Shown piece after piece: positions 1 through 11,859 of a stretch of 64,000 nt of DNA. The stretch comes from Casuarina equisetifolia. Taxonomy: Eukaryota > Streptophyta > Magnoliopsida > Fagales > Casuarinaceae. The position numbers and the translations under genes are program-made. The stretch spans positions 21,107,884 to 21,171,883 of the forward strand of contig CM052356.1 of the NCBI GenBank assembly GCA_028551475.1. The letters run 5' to 3'. The notes beneath the pieces are model-generated. The model saw nothing but the letters and a program-made list of their open reading frames with translations, did no database searches and was not told where the DNA came from. Positions within the stretch are counted from its first letter, which is position 1. Each line of letters starts with the position of its first letter.

Positions 1-456
1 TGGTGGAGGTCCATTCAAACCTAGGATGATTGCAATCAATGCATTTACTTGCAGTATTTTTGGAGTGGTACTAAAGGTGACTTTGAGCTTTCCATTTTGA
101 TCACAAATTTGACAGCATTAGCGTTGCATTTGACAATTAAATTTGTTGAGCCAAGCTCAATGGTTAGAGATAAAAATCGTACAAATAACAATGTCAAATT
201 TAAGGATCCTTATAGCTCCTTTAATTTTACGTTACTACATTCTAGCCTCAAGAATGTTACTTTGCTCCAATAATTTGGATACATTTGCTCGAAAACAATA
301 TTAGAACTAATTGACTCTTCATGAGTAGTACTCTTGTAGTTGTTTAGAATTGGTCTCTATGTCTAGTTATTTCTTTAATTTGTATGAATACTAGTTTGTA
401 CCAATGTGAAATTGCCCTCATGGTGACTGAAATTGATCCCTTAGCATTGGTTGGCA
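1..456 (+). repeat. Copy of the 3' end of TAF10 intron 5
   Basis: This stretch aligns along its whole length, with many substitutions and few small indels, to 22804-23262, the last part of TAF10 intron 5. Both copies share blocks around GATTGCAATCAATGCATTTA and TTTTTGGAGTGGTACTAAAG, and both end in ATTGGTTGGCA. In TAF10 the next base completes the AG splice acceptor. Here the sequence reads GGCAC and then diverges, so no TAF10 exon follows. The left end is cut by the window edge, so the full copy length is unknown. It lies directly before a copia pol fragment. It is either a duplicated host intron piece or a dispersed repeat that also landed in TAF10. Confidence 0.8.
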
Positions 457-499
457 CTTTGGATATTAGAATACATATGTTTTACCTTGCCCTTAGTAT

Positions 500-1530
500 T
501 AATGTCTACTCATTATTCCATGACCAATTATGTCTCCTTAAATTAGCTTGCATCACACCATAGATAATTCATAGCATCAATTTCTATTGTATGGGAACCC
601 TCCTCTTATGAAGAAGTTATTATGGATCCTAATTTGGTTAGAGCAAAAGAGCGAGAATTGGAGGCCTTAAAGGTAAATCATGTAGGGGATTTAGTTTAGT
701 TGCCAAGAAGGAGACATGTGGTGGGTTATAAATGGGTCTACAAGGTGAATTATAATTTAGATGGGAGTGTGGTGAGATATAAAGTTGATTAGTAGTCAAA
801 GGTTACCATCAAAAAGAATGAATTGACTATGAAGAAACCTTCACTCATACTACAAAGATAATCAATGTTCGAGCAATTTCTCACTTGTAGCTAAACATAA
901 CAAGCCTTTGTACCAATTAGATGTGTAAAATAATTTCTTGCATGATACTATGCTAGAGAAGGTGTACATGGAGGTACCATAAGGAATTCATTAATAGGTG
1001 GAGAGATTGGTATGCAAGTTGCACAAATTTCTTTATGATTTAAAACATGTTTTGCTCTAATGGTATGTAAAGTTCACAAAGGTGCTGCAGGCAATAGGAT
1101 ATGGATAGTCACATAATGACAATGCCCTATGTACTTATCAAAAGGATAATAGTATAGTCATTCTACACATCTATATAGATGACATCCTAATCACTAGTAA
1201 CATTGTCACAACTATGGTCAGTCTGAACAATTATCCTGACTTTAGGTTTTGCATGAAAAACTTAGATTAGTTGAAATACTTATTGAGAATAAAAGTAGCT
1301 TGCTCGAAGGATGATAATTGTATTAATTAGCATAAGTATGCACTTGAGTTGATCTCCATGGTAGGATTGGTAGGAACAAAACTTGCTAATACACCAATGA
1401 AATAATGCCTAAGGTTAACATTAGTAGAACATGACATTAAGGTTGGTAACAAGCAACATGATCCAATCCTCAATGATCCCCTATCTTATAGATGCCTAGT
1501 GGGCAAATTGATATTTACAAATATCTAATT
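500..1530 (+). pseudogene. Ty1/copia pol fragment (reverse transcriptase), broken
   Basis: Conceptual translation, with several stops and frameshifts, gives the order of a copia reverse transcriptase. It opens with an EPSSYEEV-like block near 598-620, then GYKWVYKVNYN near 725-755, YMEV near 965-975, and the catalytic YIDDILITSN near 1170-1200. It continues to LKYLLRIK and a PLSYRCLVGKLIF-like RNase H connection ending near 1530. Protease, integrase and most of RNase H are absent. The fragment is dead. It begins immediately beside the TAF10-intron-like block, so its 5' part was lost at that junction. Confidence 0.85.
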
Positions 1531-1750
1531 TGAGGAGGAGTATTGGGTTGCTTACCTTTTAAAGCCCCACGAGTAGGCCCCATTTCTTTAGAAATGAATT
1601 TACTTTTGTATCGTTGTAGAGTTATACATAAAAAGCAATAGTTACCGTTCATTCTTTACGCAAATATAAATAAAATGCCCAAGGGCTTCCTCCAATCATA
1701 TTTTTATTCCTTATTTTGGTTGTTCTCACTTGATTTCTGCTGCTTTATGA
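1529..1750 (+). mobile_element. Probable polypurine tract and 3' LTR remnant of the copia fragment
   Basis: Right after the truncated pol comes a purine-rich TTTGAGGAGGAG, which resembles a copia polypurine tract. It is followed by a TATTGGGTTG start, where an LTR would normally begin TG. The next 200 bases contain AAATAAAATG near 1668 and end around a TTCTGCTGC motif, typical of a copia LTR R/U5 region. No second LTR was found in the window, so the right end is approximate. Confidence 0.45.
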
Positions 1751-2599
1751 TATATGACCGAGGTTCTAGATTTCTACGCTAAAGTGATGTTAATAATTTT
1801 CTTGTTTTTCCAATTACACAAATGCATTTGAAATGCGTTTAAGATGTGTGATAAATCAAGTTGTATACTAATTTTTTTTAAAACTAGTTGCTTTTATAGT
1901 AGCTTATGTGTGAAGCACAACAAATATATGGTTAGATTAGGCTTTAACACCATATCATAAAGTCAAAACACTTGATAAAGCACATGAATTCATATATGTA
2001 AATATTGTGGGGATAAGAATGGGTGTGAAAGAAAGAATCAATAATGCAAATAATTCTTGCATTATAACTCTAGAGGTACAAAAGGAAGGACTAAAAAGGA
2101 GTGATTATTAAATGAAAGTAATTGTATCTTAATAATTAGAAAATGCAAAAGAGATAAAAAAAATAACAACAATGAGTAGAACTTATACTTAATGCAAAAT
2201 AAAAGGTAAAACGTTATAGGACAGTTTGTAATGATGGTATTAAAATGCTTATTTTATAAGACATTTCATTTTCACATGCAATTATCTCAATTGATTTGGT
2301 CAAACAATAACAATAACAATAACATAATAAGTATTCATTTCTTAATCCCCAAAATTTATGGAAAATATGATATTAAGGCATTGGAGAGACTCAAGAGGAA
2401 TAATATAGACCCCAAGAACTTGTCATTAGATACGAACTCTAAAGGACATGATGCATATTGCTTTCGAAACTTCCTTAACACGCTATCATTTTTGTGCACA
2501 AGAGTAATTTACAACAATGACAAATATTTCAAAAATGATGTACTTAATATAAAATAATCCATAACAATTTCTAAGTAGGCACTTGTTATCGTCATTTCT
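1751..2599. other. Non-coding AT-rich DNA, nothing recognised
   Basis: There is no homology-like translation on either strand and no obvious repeat. A 108-codon open frame on + at 2231-2557 is low complexity (an asparagine run from AATAAC repeats) and has no recognisable domain, so I do not call it a gene. Confidence 0.5.
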
Positions 2600-3030
2600 T
2601 GCAATTGCTTTAGCCATTTGCAGACGAAAAGACATTTTTCTTATGGTTAACGGGCACGCGTGGGGTTTCCGACGTTTCCGACGTGTCCGGCGCGTCTGGC
2701 GTGTCGAAATGTCAAGAAACGTGATGCTGGGATTGACTTTGATAAGAGTCAACTAATAAGGACAAAACAATATTTTGTCTAGTTGATTACAAAGTGTCAA
2801 GAAACACGTTGGTTACAAATGTCAAGAAACATGTTGGCTACAAATGTCAAGAGATACTTTGGTTAAATGTAAAGAGGCATGATAGTTAAAAAATGCCAAT
2901 AAGACATGATAGTTTTAAAAGAGAATTTAGATAATCTTTTGACCATTATAAATAGGCCAACTAATTGTATTTCAAAATCATCAAATTTAAAAAATTTCTC
3001 TCATTATTCTTCAGTTCTAGTTATTTTAGT
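2600..3030 (+). mobile_element. LTR-like promoter block with GC-rich and 27-bp repeats
   Basis: A short GC-rich segment (2650-2710) of TTTCCGACG / GTGTCCGGCGCG steps stands out from AT-rich surroundings. It is followed by about four degenerate copies, roughly 27 bp each, of TACAAATGTCAAGAAACATG (about 2790-2890). Then comes a good TATA box (TATAAATAGG, 2947-2956) and a pyrimidine-rich transcript start region with TTTCTCTCATTATTCTTCAG. Repeated upstream units followed by TATA and a TTCTTCAG-type end are typical of a copia LTR U3/R. No coding region of the matching element was found. It could alternatively be a decayed host promoter. Confidence 0.4.
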
Positions 3031-4717
3031 GTTGTTATTTTATATAGGAAATTTTACAAATATATTGTATAAATTATTGTTCTGAATGTTATGTTAGTGG
3101 TTCTCTCTTTCTTTCTTTCTTTCGTTCTTTTTTTTTTTTTTTGAATTTTTGGCTTCTTTTTGTTCTTATTTCTTTGTAATTGTTGGAGGATATCAGCACC
3201 TTCTAAGTAGTTAACTGAAGGACCTGGTATTGATTTATAAATTAGCACCTAAAAAATGTGTTGGAAACATTTAATTTATTAATTCTTCGTTTGTATTTAT
3301 TTGAAATACCTTTGGAAGTAGGATCTTTCCTAATTCTCAGATCCTGTTGAATTCTTTTACTACTGAATTAAGGTCCAGTCCGTACTTGCTTATTTCTTAT
3401 AATTTCCACAATATAATCTTTGCTAATTTAAGCACTCGCATCTTAGAACTGAAGGACATTTCCAGCTGTACGTATTTGGACATGTTGAATGATACTGAAT
3501 TGTGGAAGGTAGAGCTGCTTCGCGACCTTCCTTCCCGTATATGTGCTCCAATTTACCTCTTACCTAACATTCCGTCTTTCAAAAAAACAAATTTAAGAGA
3601 GAGAGATAGAGAGAGGGAAAAGAGATTTTCAAACCATAGAGAAACAAGATAAGTCTTGAAATATAGGCTGGTGCTGCACATTATTGGGCCTATTAACACT
3701 TAATTATATTTGTATTAGGTCCTCATGTTATTTTATTTCTTTTTTTTTTTCTAATTCATTGCAAATGTACATAAGAACACTTTGTATTTCCTTTGTTCTT
3801 TAGGCAGCATTTGAAGTCCTACGGGCACTTCCAAATTTTCCTACATTGACTCTCTATCTCAAGTCTACCTTCATCGTTATGTTGCTTTCCACCGCAAGCT
3901 TAGACTGAGTATACTCTTTGATAATTATGATTTGTATTAGAAAGTTCAAAGTCCAATTCAAAAGCTAGTTTAAAAGTTAAAGGGATAATTTTTTTAATTT
4001 AAATTTCATTTTGAAGCCTGTATCTTCTAACGTGAAACTTTTAACTTGTACATAATTTATTACAAAAAAAATAGGACATTTACTTATTTAAAAACTATAT
4101 ATAAGCCTAATTTATTAAAGAGGTCTTAGGTTTGGAACATCAAAATCCCGACCCCTTTGCCTTTTTTTTTTTTTTAAAAAAAAAGCAAGTGGTGAAATTG
4201 CTTATGACTAGAAACAAATGTACAAGACAAATTATAGTATCTGCTATAATCTCTTGTTCTATTGAGAGAACAAAAAAACAAAAACGTAAAGTAAATTATT
4301 TGGATAATTTCTTTTCTATTATTTTTTATTGAAAATTATAATCTTTAATAGGCTTTACAAAATGTGAAAAGGAATTTAATTAAAACAAATACAATTAAAG
4401 AAAAACATAGAAAGAGAAATAACAATTAAAGAAAGGTGACAATGGCTCTAAATGCTCATATCTTTACCAACCCTAACACCAACAAATCCTTCCATATAAT
4501 AATGAGATCACCTTTCATTTGATTTTTGTATATTCCTCTAAAAGTAAATGAGATTTTCATCAATCAATATCTTAAAGGTAATATGGATTTGCGTTAAAGT
4601 CCTTAGCCAACCGGAAATCCTAATTCAAATTATAGGCATGTAACAAATATATTCTCTAGTGCTGCACTAGCAGAAAGTTTAGGATCAAAAAGTGGGCCAA
4701 TCATTATTCTAACGCAG
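3031..4717. other. Non-coding AT-rich DNA
   Basis: It contains a TTTC-type simple repeat at about 3105-3140 and several A/T homopolymer runs. A 101-codon open frame at 3347-3652 (+) ends in an arginine/glutamate run made by a GAGA simple repeat and has no recognisable domain. I see no gene here. Confidence 0.5.
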
Positions 4718-5105
4718 ACCAAAGATGATAAAGATTGACCCAAGGTGCATCTAGAACTTCATAAATAAAATTTGACCCAAGGTGCAACTAGAACTTCATA
4801 AATGCAAAGTACGAAATATGTGGGACGGCGTTTCATAACTCTTACCCGTTGGTCTTACTAGCATTTAAACCAAAGACGATAAAGATTGACCCAAGGTGCA
4901 ACTAGAACTTCATAAATACAAAGTACGAAGTATGTGGGACGGCGTTTCATAACTCTTACCCGTTGGTCTTACTAGCATTTAAACCAAAGACGATAAAGAT
5001 TGACCTAAGGTGCATCTAGAACTTCACAAATAAAAAAAAAACGAAAAATATGGGACGGCTTTTCATAACTCCCACCCGCTGGTCTTACTAGCATTTAGTC
5101 AAGTA
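4718..5105. repeat. Tandem array, about 114-bp unit, three copies
   Basis: Each unit starts ACCAAAGACGATAAAGATTG and runs through GGTGCAACTAGAACTTC, TGGGACGGCGTTTCATAAC and GGTCTTACTAGCATTTA. Units begin at 4718, 4869 and 4983. The last two are 114 bp apart. The first is longer because a piece of about 37 bp (TTGACCCAAGGTGC...) is itself duplicated inside it. The third copy is the most diverged. No coding frame is kept through the units. Confidence 0.85.
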
Positions 5106-6453
5106 GAATTGGTCCTCCTCCTTAAACTACAACAATAATCACAACGTATTAGACTTGGTCCTGATCATTTGTCTCTTTCTTTATGCAACTTTTTCTCCTA
5201 CCGTTTTCAATCCTAGTCGTTCTTTTTGAACTCTTATGCTCTTAAATATTTCGTAGGTCCCCATCCTTTCGACATTTGTCAAATGCCCATACCAATCAGG
5301 ATGATTAACTTTGACCTGCCTAAGACAAAAGGAAAAAGGAAGAACAAAATTTTAGGAATTATAACGGAGTATGTGCTCCTCAACGATAAGAGATAGTGGC
5401 AGAGTGGGAGAAAATGATAATGGAGTATGATTATCCCCATGCCCGCCCCGGATGCTTGGTCCAAGAGATAGTGGTGCGTGAAGAGTGAAAAGCAAAAATA
5501 TGGTTCCCCAAAAAGCAAGGGAATGTGGGCAATTCACATCGACTTTTCATCGGGGGAAGACTGAAACTGGGTTTAGTTGACAGCTTCGCTCGCGCATGAC
5601 GTTGTTTGTGGCACAGTGGGTGAAAGCCATCCTTGTAAATACTTATCGTGCTCTCTTGCATCACCAACCACAAGATTTGATCCACTTAAAGGCGTTCTCG
5701 TTGAGTCAAATGGAAAGGTAACTATCATGGTTGTGAAAAACTATACTAGCAAGAAAGACTTTGTCCAACAAGGACAAATAGGTCTATGGACAAGGCATCA
5801 CGCACATATTCAAATGGTACCTTTCCACAACATTTATTATATTAATGTATACAAGCACAAATAATGTGTGTAATCCCCGAGATTTACAATTTTGCATGAT
5901 AGATATGTAGTTTGTATAAATTCTCTAGAATTATTAAACATCTCATGAATGAAAGAGAATATATTAAAGAAACATATTTGACTACAATATTTCTTAAGAT
6001 ATCCTTTTTACTTGTATTTATTATATATGAGTAGAATAAAATATGAGATCACTTCATAACAAAATAATTAATATTCTAATCATGTTGGTTAAAATAAAAA
6101 AGATTATATGAAGGAAAACTTCTTGGTTTCAAAATATATAATTCTCATAAAAAAATATTATTTCAAATAATATTTGAAAACTTTCACTCTTTATCTTTTC
6201 ATAATTTTCATAATTCTTATAATATTGAAGTGTGTCCTTATATTTTTATACATTACTTTTTATTAATGCAATCTTATATTTTTTTATATATAAAAAAAAA
6301 TATTGTTCTAATAAGTGGTTAACGGTGACATGAATTTCTAAATCCAATAAAAATCCTTTCATCAATATTTCGTATTGGCATCTTCATGATATTTCTAATA
6401 CTCCACGGGTAGATTTGAACCACAAAGTCGTGGGACAAGACAAGTAATTTTCT
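5106..6453. other. Upstream region of the peptidase gene
   Basis: Several short open frames exist between 5279 and 5864, but none starts with a convincing ATG and shows a known domain. The one at 5577-5864 opens on a TTG codon, and its ATG neighbours are out of frame. From 5870 the DNA becomes very AT-rich, as in an intergenic promoter region. Confidence 0.5.
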
Positions 6454-6462
6454 TATATATAG
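6454..6462 (+). promoter_or_regulatory. TATA box of the peptidase gene
   Basis: TATATATAG lies 53 bases before the chosen ATG at 6515. This predicts a very short 5' leader of roughly 20-30 bases. Inference from position and consensus only. Confidence 0.5.
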
Positions 6463-6514
6463 ATGTGTTTTGTAATCTGTGAAACTTGTGCCTAGTATTG
6501 CCCCGAACTCCCCA

Positions 6515-9500
6515 ATGTTTTCATTAGAATGGCTTCCTTTCCTCTTTCTTGTTCTCTCAACCCCTATTACTGAAGCACTACACATTATTCCACGATTAGG
6601 TGTCGTTAGAGGAACAATTCTACAAGATCCTGAAACAGTATCTACATCAGCTTCAGATGACCTCCAAACATATTACTACGATCAAACACTTGATCACTTC
6701 AACTATAAACCTGAAAGCTACTCCACTTTTCAGCAAAGATATGTCATCAGCACAAAGTACTGGGGTGGTGCGAATAGTAGCGCACCAATTTTCACTTATC
6801 TCGGTGCAGAAGCATCAATAGATGGCGATCTGGGTGCTGTTGGATTTCTCAATGATAATGCTCCGCAGTTTAACGCTCTCTTACTATTTATAGAGGTATG
6901 GGTGAAACTTTGCGCAGGCACATAAGCACACGGAGAGACGCAATCATCTCTCCCTCTCTCTCTCTCTCCCTCTCCCCCTCTCTCCCTCTCTCGCTCTCTC
7001 CCTCTCTCTCGCTAACCCAAAATCATTATTCTTTTCATCAGCACCGATATTATGGGAAGTCAATACCATTTGGATCGAGGGAAGAAGCTCTCAGAAACGC
7101 AAGCACTCTTGGGTACTTCAACTCAGCCCAAGCTATCGCAGATTATGCAGAAATAATCATACATGTAAAGGAAAAGCTCAACTCAAGACATTCTCCAGTA
7201 ATTGTTATCGGAGGATCCTACGGGGGAAGTAGGTGAAACTTGCCTTTCTTTTGATAATATCTGAAATTATGTTCAAGATATTGGTACGTGTTTTAAGCTT
7301 CTACCATGGATTCAGTGCTAGCTTCATGGTTTCGGCTAAAATATCCTCATGTTGCCATTGGTGCTTTTGCCTCATCAGCGCCTATCCTTTACTTTGATAA
7401 GATCACGCCACAAGATGGATATTTTTCAATTGTCTCCAAGGACTTTAGGGTACCAACTCGAATACTTTTCTTTTTCTTCCTTTTCCTTTCATTTTCAACA
7501 TATTTTAAAAAGTGTCACGTGGATGCTGTGCAGGAAGCCAGTGAGACTTGCTATGAGACCATAAAGAATTCGTGGTCTCAAATCGATCTAGTTGCATCGC
7601 AGCCTGACGGGCTTTCAATTCTTAGCGAGAAATTCAAGACTTGCAAGTATCTATAGATAGACTTTTCAGTGTCTTGTTCAACAAGCTAAGAAAAGGATTT
7701 CTGAAATGACAATGTGGTGATGATTTCGATTTTGTTTATATTTCAGACCCCTAGGAGACTCTTCTAAACTCAAGAACTATTTAACGAGGACGTTTGCCGG
7801 TGCAGCCCAATACAACGATCCTCCAAATTATCCGGTTAACGTTGTGTGTGGCGGGATTGACGGGGCTCCTTTTGGAGCTGATATTCTTAGCAAAGTATTT
7901 GCAGGTGTTGTTGCTTATGTAGGAAATAGATCATGCTACGTTAACGCACCCAGAAATATATCTGAGACGGATGTGGGGTGGAGTTGGCAGGTAAATGAAC
8001 ATCCGCTTGTTGTTATCTTCTTACGTATCGATTGATCAATCATGATATAGAGGCAAAATACTGCTAGAATTTAAAATAAAATTAAAAAAAAAAAAAGAAA
8101 AAAAAGGTACATCATAGAACAATAGACAGTATGTGCAATAAACAATTTACCTGATGTTGATTCCTATTAACTTTGAAGCCATATTCCGTATTGTGACTTG
8201 GACTACTGCAAGCCCAGAAGAGACGAAGATGATGCAAATACTATCATGAACTGAAATATTGCAAATACGACCATGAGTATAGCAAATTCATCCAAAGTTT
8301 GGACAAGATGTTCTTGGAATTTGTTTTCATATGGTTTTCAAGCATTTTTATTGAACAAAAATATAATAACATTCTACACAATTCATTAATCATAAAGAAA
8401 TCTAAATGTTTTGATCAAGTGTTCTCTCTCTCTCTTTCTTTTAACTCACAAAACTAGGGAGAAGGGGAGGTGTCAAACCCCCCCATCTGGGCCTGGCTGG
8501 TTTGGGGCCGCTTGGCTAAGCCACTAATAAGTTTATTTAATAACTGATAAAGAAATTTGTCTGTTCACTTACTAAAAATATCTACATGAGGATACCACAT
8601 AAAACGCATAGTAGGACAATAAAATTTGAATGCTAAATCATATGGAGAGTTCAATAATTAATGATAGAATAATCATTGGGATTGAAATCATTATATATTA
8701 CTTTCATACCTATATTGGGCTATGTAGATTCTTATGTGATAAATTAATCACAGTTTTTTAGGCTAAAGACTTATTCTTTATGCTATACAATGTCCAAATC
8801 TCACAATTAATCGCAATATATATCACACCCAAAATAAAAAGTTTCTTGATTTATCTATTTCTACCCGCTTCCATTAAACTTGGTATGGGTATCAAAGAAT
8901 GTCCTAAATATTGTTTATGATTGCTTAAACTTTTCTTTTTAATTATAGTTTGACCAATCTTTGTACTTAGACATGCAGCGAGATGGTAATACCCATTGGT
9001 ATTGGCAATGACTCAATGTTCCAACCAGATCCTTTCAACCTAAGCAGCTTTATTGAGAAGTGCGAGAGATCTTACGGTGTTCCCCCTCGGCCGCATTGGG
9101 TTACTTCTTACTACGGAGGCCATGTATGAACTTTTAGAATTATTGAAAAACTGCTCCCACAGTTCTTCCAGTGCACTTGTTTGCACTATTGACTTCAAAC
9201 GTTCCAATGTTTTGTGGCAAATTGCAGAATATAAAATTGATTCTCCACAGGTTTGGGAGTAACATCATATTCTCCAATGGGCTCAGAGATCCGTATAGTA
9301 GTGGCGGGTAACTATATCAGAAGCTGTCAAGACAAGATTCTTAAGTTTAATTGACCATGATTTTCAGTTTTCTATTTGTGATGCCAGGGTGCTCGAAAAC
9401 TTATCTAGCAGCGTTGTCGCAGTCCATACTGCTAATGGTATGTCTCAACTCACTTTTCAAGGAGTTAATAAAAAAGAAAGGCATTGCAATTTTTTTGAAC

Positions 9501-9814
9501 AAAATTGAAAATGTAACTCGAAGTTTCATTTGTTGGCTTAAATTAATTAATATGCTATGTTTTAACGCAAACTAATTGGATGTCCATAGGCTTTTGAGTT
9601 CTAGCTTCTAGCGTGAATATATATCTAAAAAAATTATCAATGGAGCAGTTCATAGTCGGTCAATTTTCATTTTGCAGGATCCCACTGCTTGGATATACTT
9701 CCTGCAGACTCCAGTGATCCAGAGTGGTTGGTCATGCAGAGAAAGAAGGAGGTTCATATCATTCAAGGATGGATTGCCCAGTATTACGCTAATCTTCAAA
9801 ATTTTAAGCAATGA
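6515..9814 (+). CDS. Serine carboxypeptidase S28 (lysosomal Pro-X carboxypeptidase-like), nine exons
   Basis: Predicted to remove the C-terminal residue after proline, in the secretory pathway or vacuole. Exons: 6515-6895, 7042-7228, 7316-7449, 7534-7646, 7747-7990, 8971-9123, 9228-9307, 9388-9437, 9678-9814. All introns are GT-AG and the sum is 1479 bases, giving 492 residues, normal for plant family members. The first about 21 residues are a hydrophobic signal peptide ([10 protein letters not shown] core). Conserved blocks follow in family order: [31 protein letters not shown], the nucleophile motif GGSYGG (Ser186), [37 protein letters not shown] (Asp425) and GSHCLDILP (His450). The Ser/Asp/His triad is therefore complete, and the gene looks functional. 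The GSHC form of the His motif is seen in plant members. A TATA box lies close upstream, an AATAAA lies at 9898, and the 3' end is tandemly duplicated downstream. Family is certain; the exact substrate is not known from sequence. Confidence 0.93.
6940..7016. repeat. CT-rich microsatellite in peptidase intron 1
   Basis: An imperfect (CT)n/(CCCTCT)n tract fills much of the 146-base first intron, just upstream of its acceptor at 7041. It supplies the polypyrimidine content of the intron. Confidence 0.85.
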
Positions 9815-9975
9815 ATTGAAGTCACATTAACGATGCCAGAGGAAATAGAGATTTGCACTCAAAAAATTCAAATGCAAGTAATGTATGCCTTATATTGAAT
9901 AAAATGTCTTTATTTAGAAACTTGAGCTTCAAATTAATCTTCCTTATGGGGCCTTGAGATGAAAAAGGACCCTTA
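9737..9975 (+). repeat. Duplicated 3' end, copy A (functional end of the peptidase gene)
   Basis: It covers the last about 26 codons of the S28 gene, its stop and its 3' UTR with AATAAA at 9898-9903. It is repeated at 9982-10217 with an offset of about 245 bases. Shared landmarks are GGAGGTTCATAT, GGATGGAT, TTCAAGCAAT/TTTAAGCAAT, AGGAAATAGAGA and GGCCTTGAGATGAAAA. Confidence 0.85.
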
Positions 9976-9981
9976 ATCAAG

Positions 9982-10217
9982 TAGAGAAAGGTGGAGGTTC
10001 ATATGAATAAAGGATGGATCACCCAATATTATGTTGATCTTCTAACTTTCAAGCAATAAATTGTGGTCACATTAGTGATGTCATAGGAAATAGAGACTTG
10101 CACTCAAAGTTTTCAATGGAGAAAGCGTATGCTTCATATTGAATCAAATGCCTTTATTTGGAAAATTAAGGTTCAAGTTAATCTTCCTAACGTGGCCTTG
10201 AGATGAAAAGAGACCCT
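9982..10217 (+). pseudogene. Duplicated 3' end of the peptidase gene, copy B
   Basis: This is a diverged direct copy of 9737-9975. The coding remnant still reads close to KEVHxxxGWIxQYY with LLTFKQ and a stop (TAA instead of TGA), followed by the same 3' UTR landmarks. It has no upstream exons, so it is a fragment and not a second gene. It could serve as an alternative polyadenylation region if transcription reads through. Confidence 0.85.
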
Positions 10218-11859
10218 CAGCGTGTGTGAGGATGAAAAAGGTCTAACCATTGACTGGTTAATGCAATTGAAAGTCAACCAAATCATGGTCAATAAAGAAA
10301 AACTCTATTGATGGATTTCCTTCAATACTTTAAAAGATCGAAATCTATCAATAATTACCACAGACTTACCTTCCTTCAAGGGTTTTCCTTTGACTTTGAG
10401 AAAGGATAAAAGGAGACAAGCGTATAAATGTCCCTTTACAAAAGGTGATAAAAGATGAACTTCTAGATATGACATAAAAGCTCTCCTTCATTTAGCAATC
10501 TTATTAAGCGCAAGACAACTCCTGGTGTTCAACAACCTCTTCCATGATCTCTAATCAATGCCAGAGGGTTATTAAAATTATTGTTGTTCTTGTAGGACAT
10601 GATTCAACTTTAATAGTTAAAGGGAAGAAACTCACGAAAAGGGCTTTATTAGAGCCGAAGGTATAAGGTGACTCTAGGCACTCATGCAAATAAAAGATCA
10701 CTATTCAAGCTTCTTAACTATTTACCGAACCCAAACACTAGTAGCTCCAAGATAAGCCTTACCGATTCTCCATATCTTTCCGATATTGAATAAAGCTTGT
10801 TTCCCAACTTAAAAGGTAGAGGTACCAATTTTTCAAAGTACATTTATTGTCATTTATTATCTCAGCTGAAATTTTTTATAAAAGGAATATATGGTTTTGT
10901 TTTGGAATAAGTAATGAAATTTTAATTCAAGAATATATTTTATTTTGGTGAGATGTGGTGGTAGGGTTGGTTGGCCCTATAATTATAATGTTTTCTCTTC
11001 ATTTCTTTTTCTCTTCTTCTTTCTCTTTACTTCCACATTTTTTCTATTGATCACACTACCCTATTTCAGTTAGAACTTTGTTCTTCATCGGTGAGTACAT
11101 GATTATGATTTTCAATAATTTGAAAAGAGTAACACATAGAAACAATGTTTGTAGATCCTAGATTTGGAAGAATTGTGATACTAAAAGAACTAAATTGCTA
11201 AAAGAGATGTAAGTTTTTTTGGAAGAATGGAGGCATTAAGTAGCACACACAAATATAATAATACTAAGATTTACATGACTAAGGAGAAAAATTATCTTCG
11301 TTCACAAAATAATAATTTTAACTTCTTCTTTTCCCCTTTTTTCTTTCTACCCTTTCACACACTTTGGTCATGCCCTAATGTTTAACAACGCACAAAATCA
11401 CTTTCTAAACTTAGATTTTCCCAAAACAAAATTTTACCCTACATGTAAATTTCCATTTTGTTCCTATTCCTAATTTTGACTTTAAAATTGAAAAGGTCTA
11501 ATCCTACAAAAGATGAATGGACTAGGTTTCTAAAATAAACTTAAAGTTCCAATTAGGATTTTTAGGTAGACTTTAGGAATCTATAACGAAATAGAACTAT
11601 TAAACTAAAAGTAATGCAACATTGTAGTGACTTAAAACATGGCATATAAAATTAGAAGATATGAATTTTTTATGATGGAGATTTATGAATGACATTAATG
11701 CTGATGGAATTACTAAATAATTTGGTAATTGAAAGTATAAGAATCCATAACTTAAAGTCTAAAGAGCAAGGAATTTAGCAAACTTTTAGGCAAATCCACA
11801 AGCTAGGGATGGGAAAACTCCTAAAAAGCCATAAACAACCTAAGCCTTAAGAAATGGAA
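10218..11859. other. Non-coding DNA, nothing recognised
   Basis: No conserved protein block was seen on either strand. The region is AT-rich with pyrimidine runs near 10985-11060 and no clear repeat structure. Confidence 0.45.

Noticed and set aside
3347-3652. 101-codon open frame
   Set aside because: Its end is encoded by a GA simple repeat and the rest has no known motif, in AT-rich intergenic DNA.
5577-5864. 95-codon open frame upstream of the peptidase gene
   Set aside because: It opens on TTG, the nearby ATG is out of frame, and no domain or codon pattern suggests a real protein.
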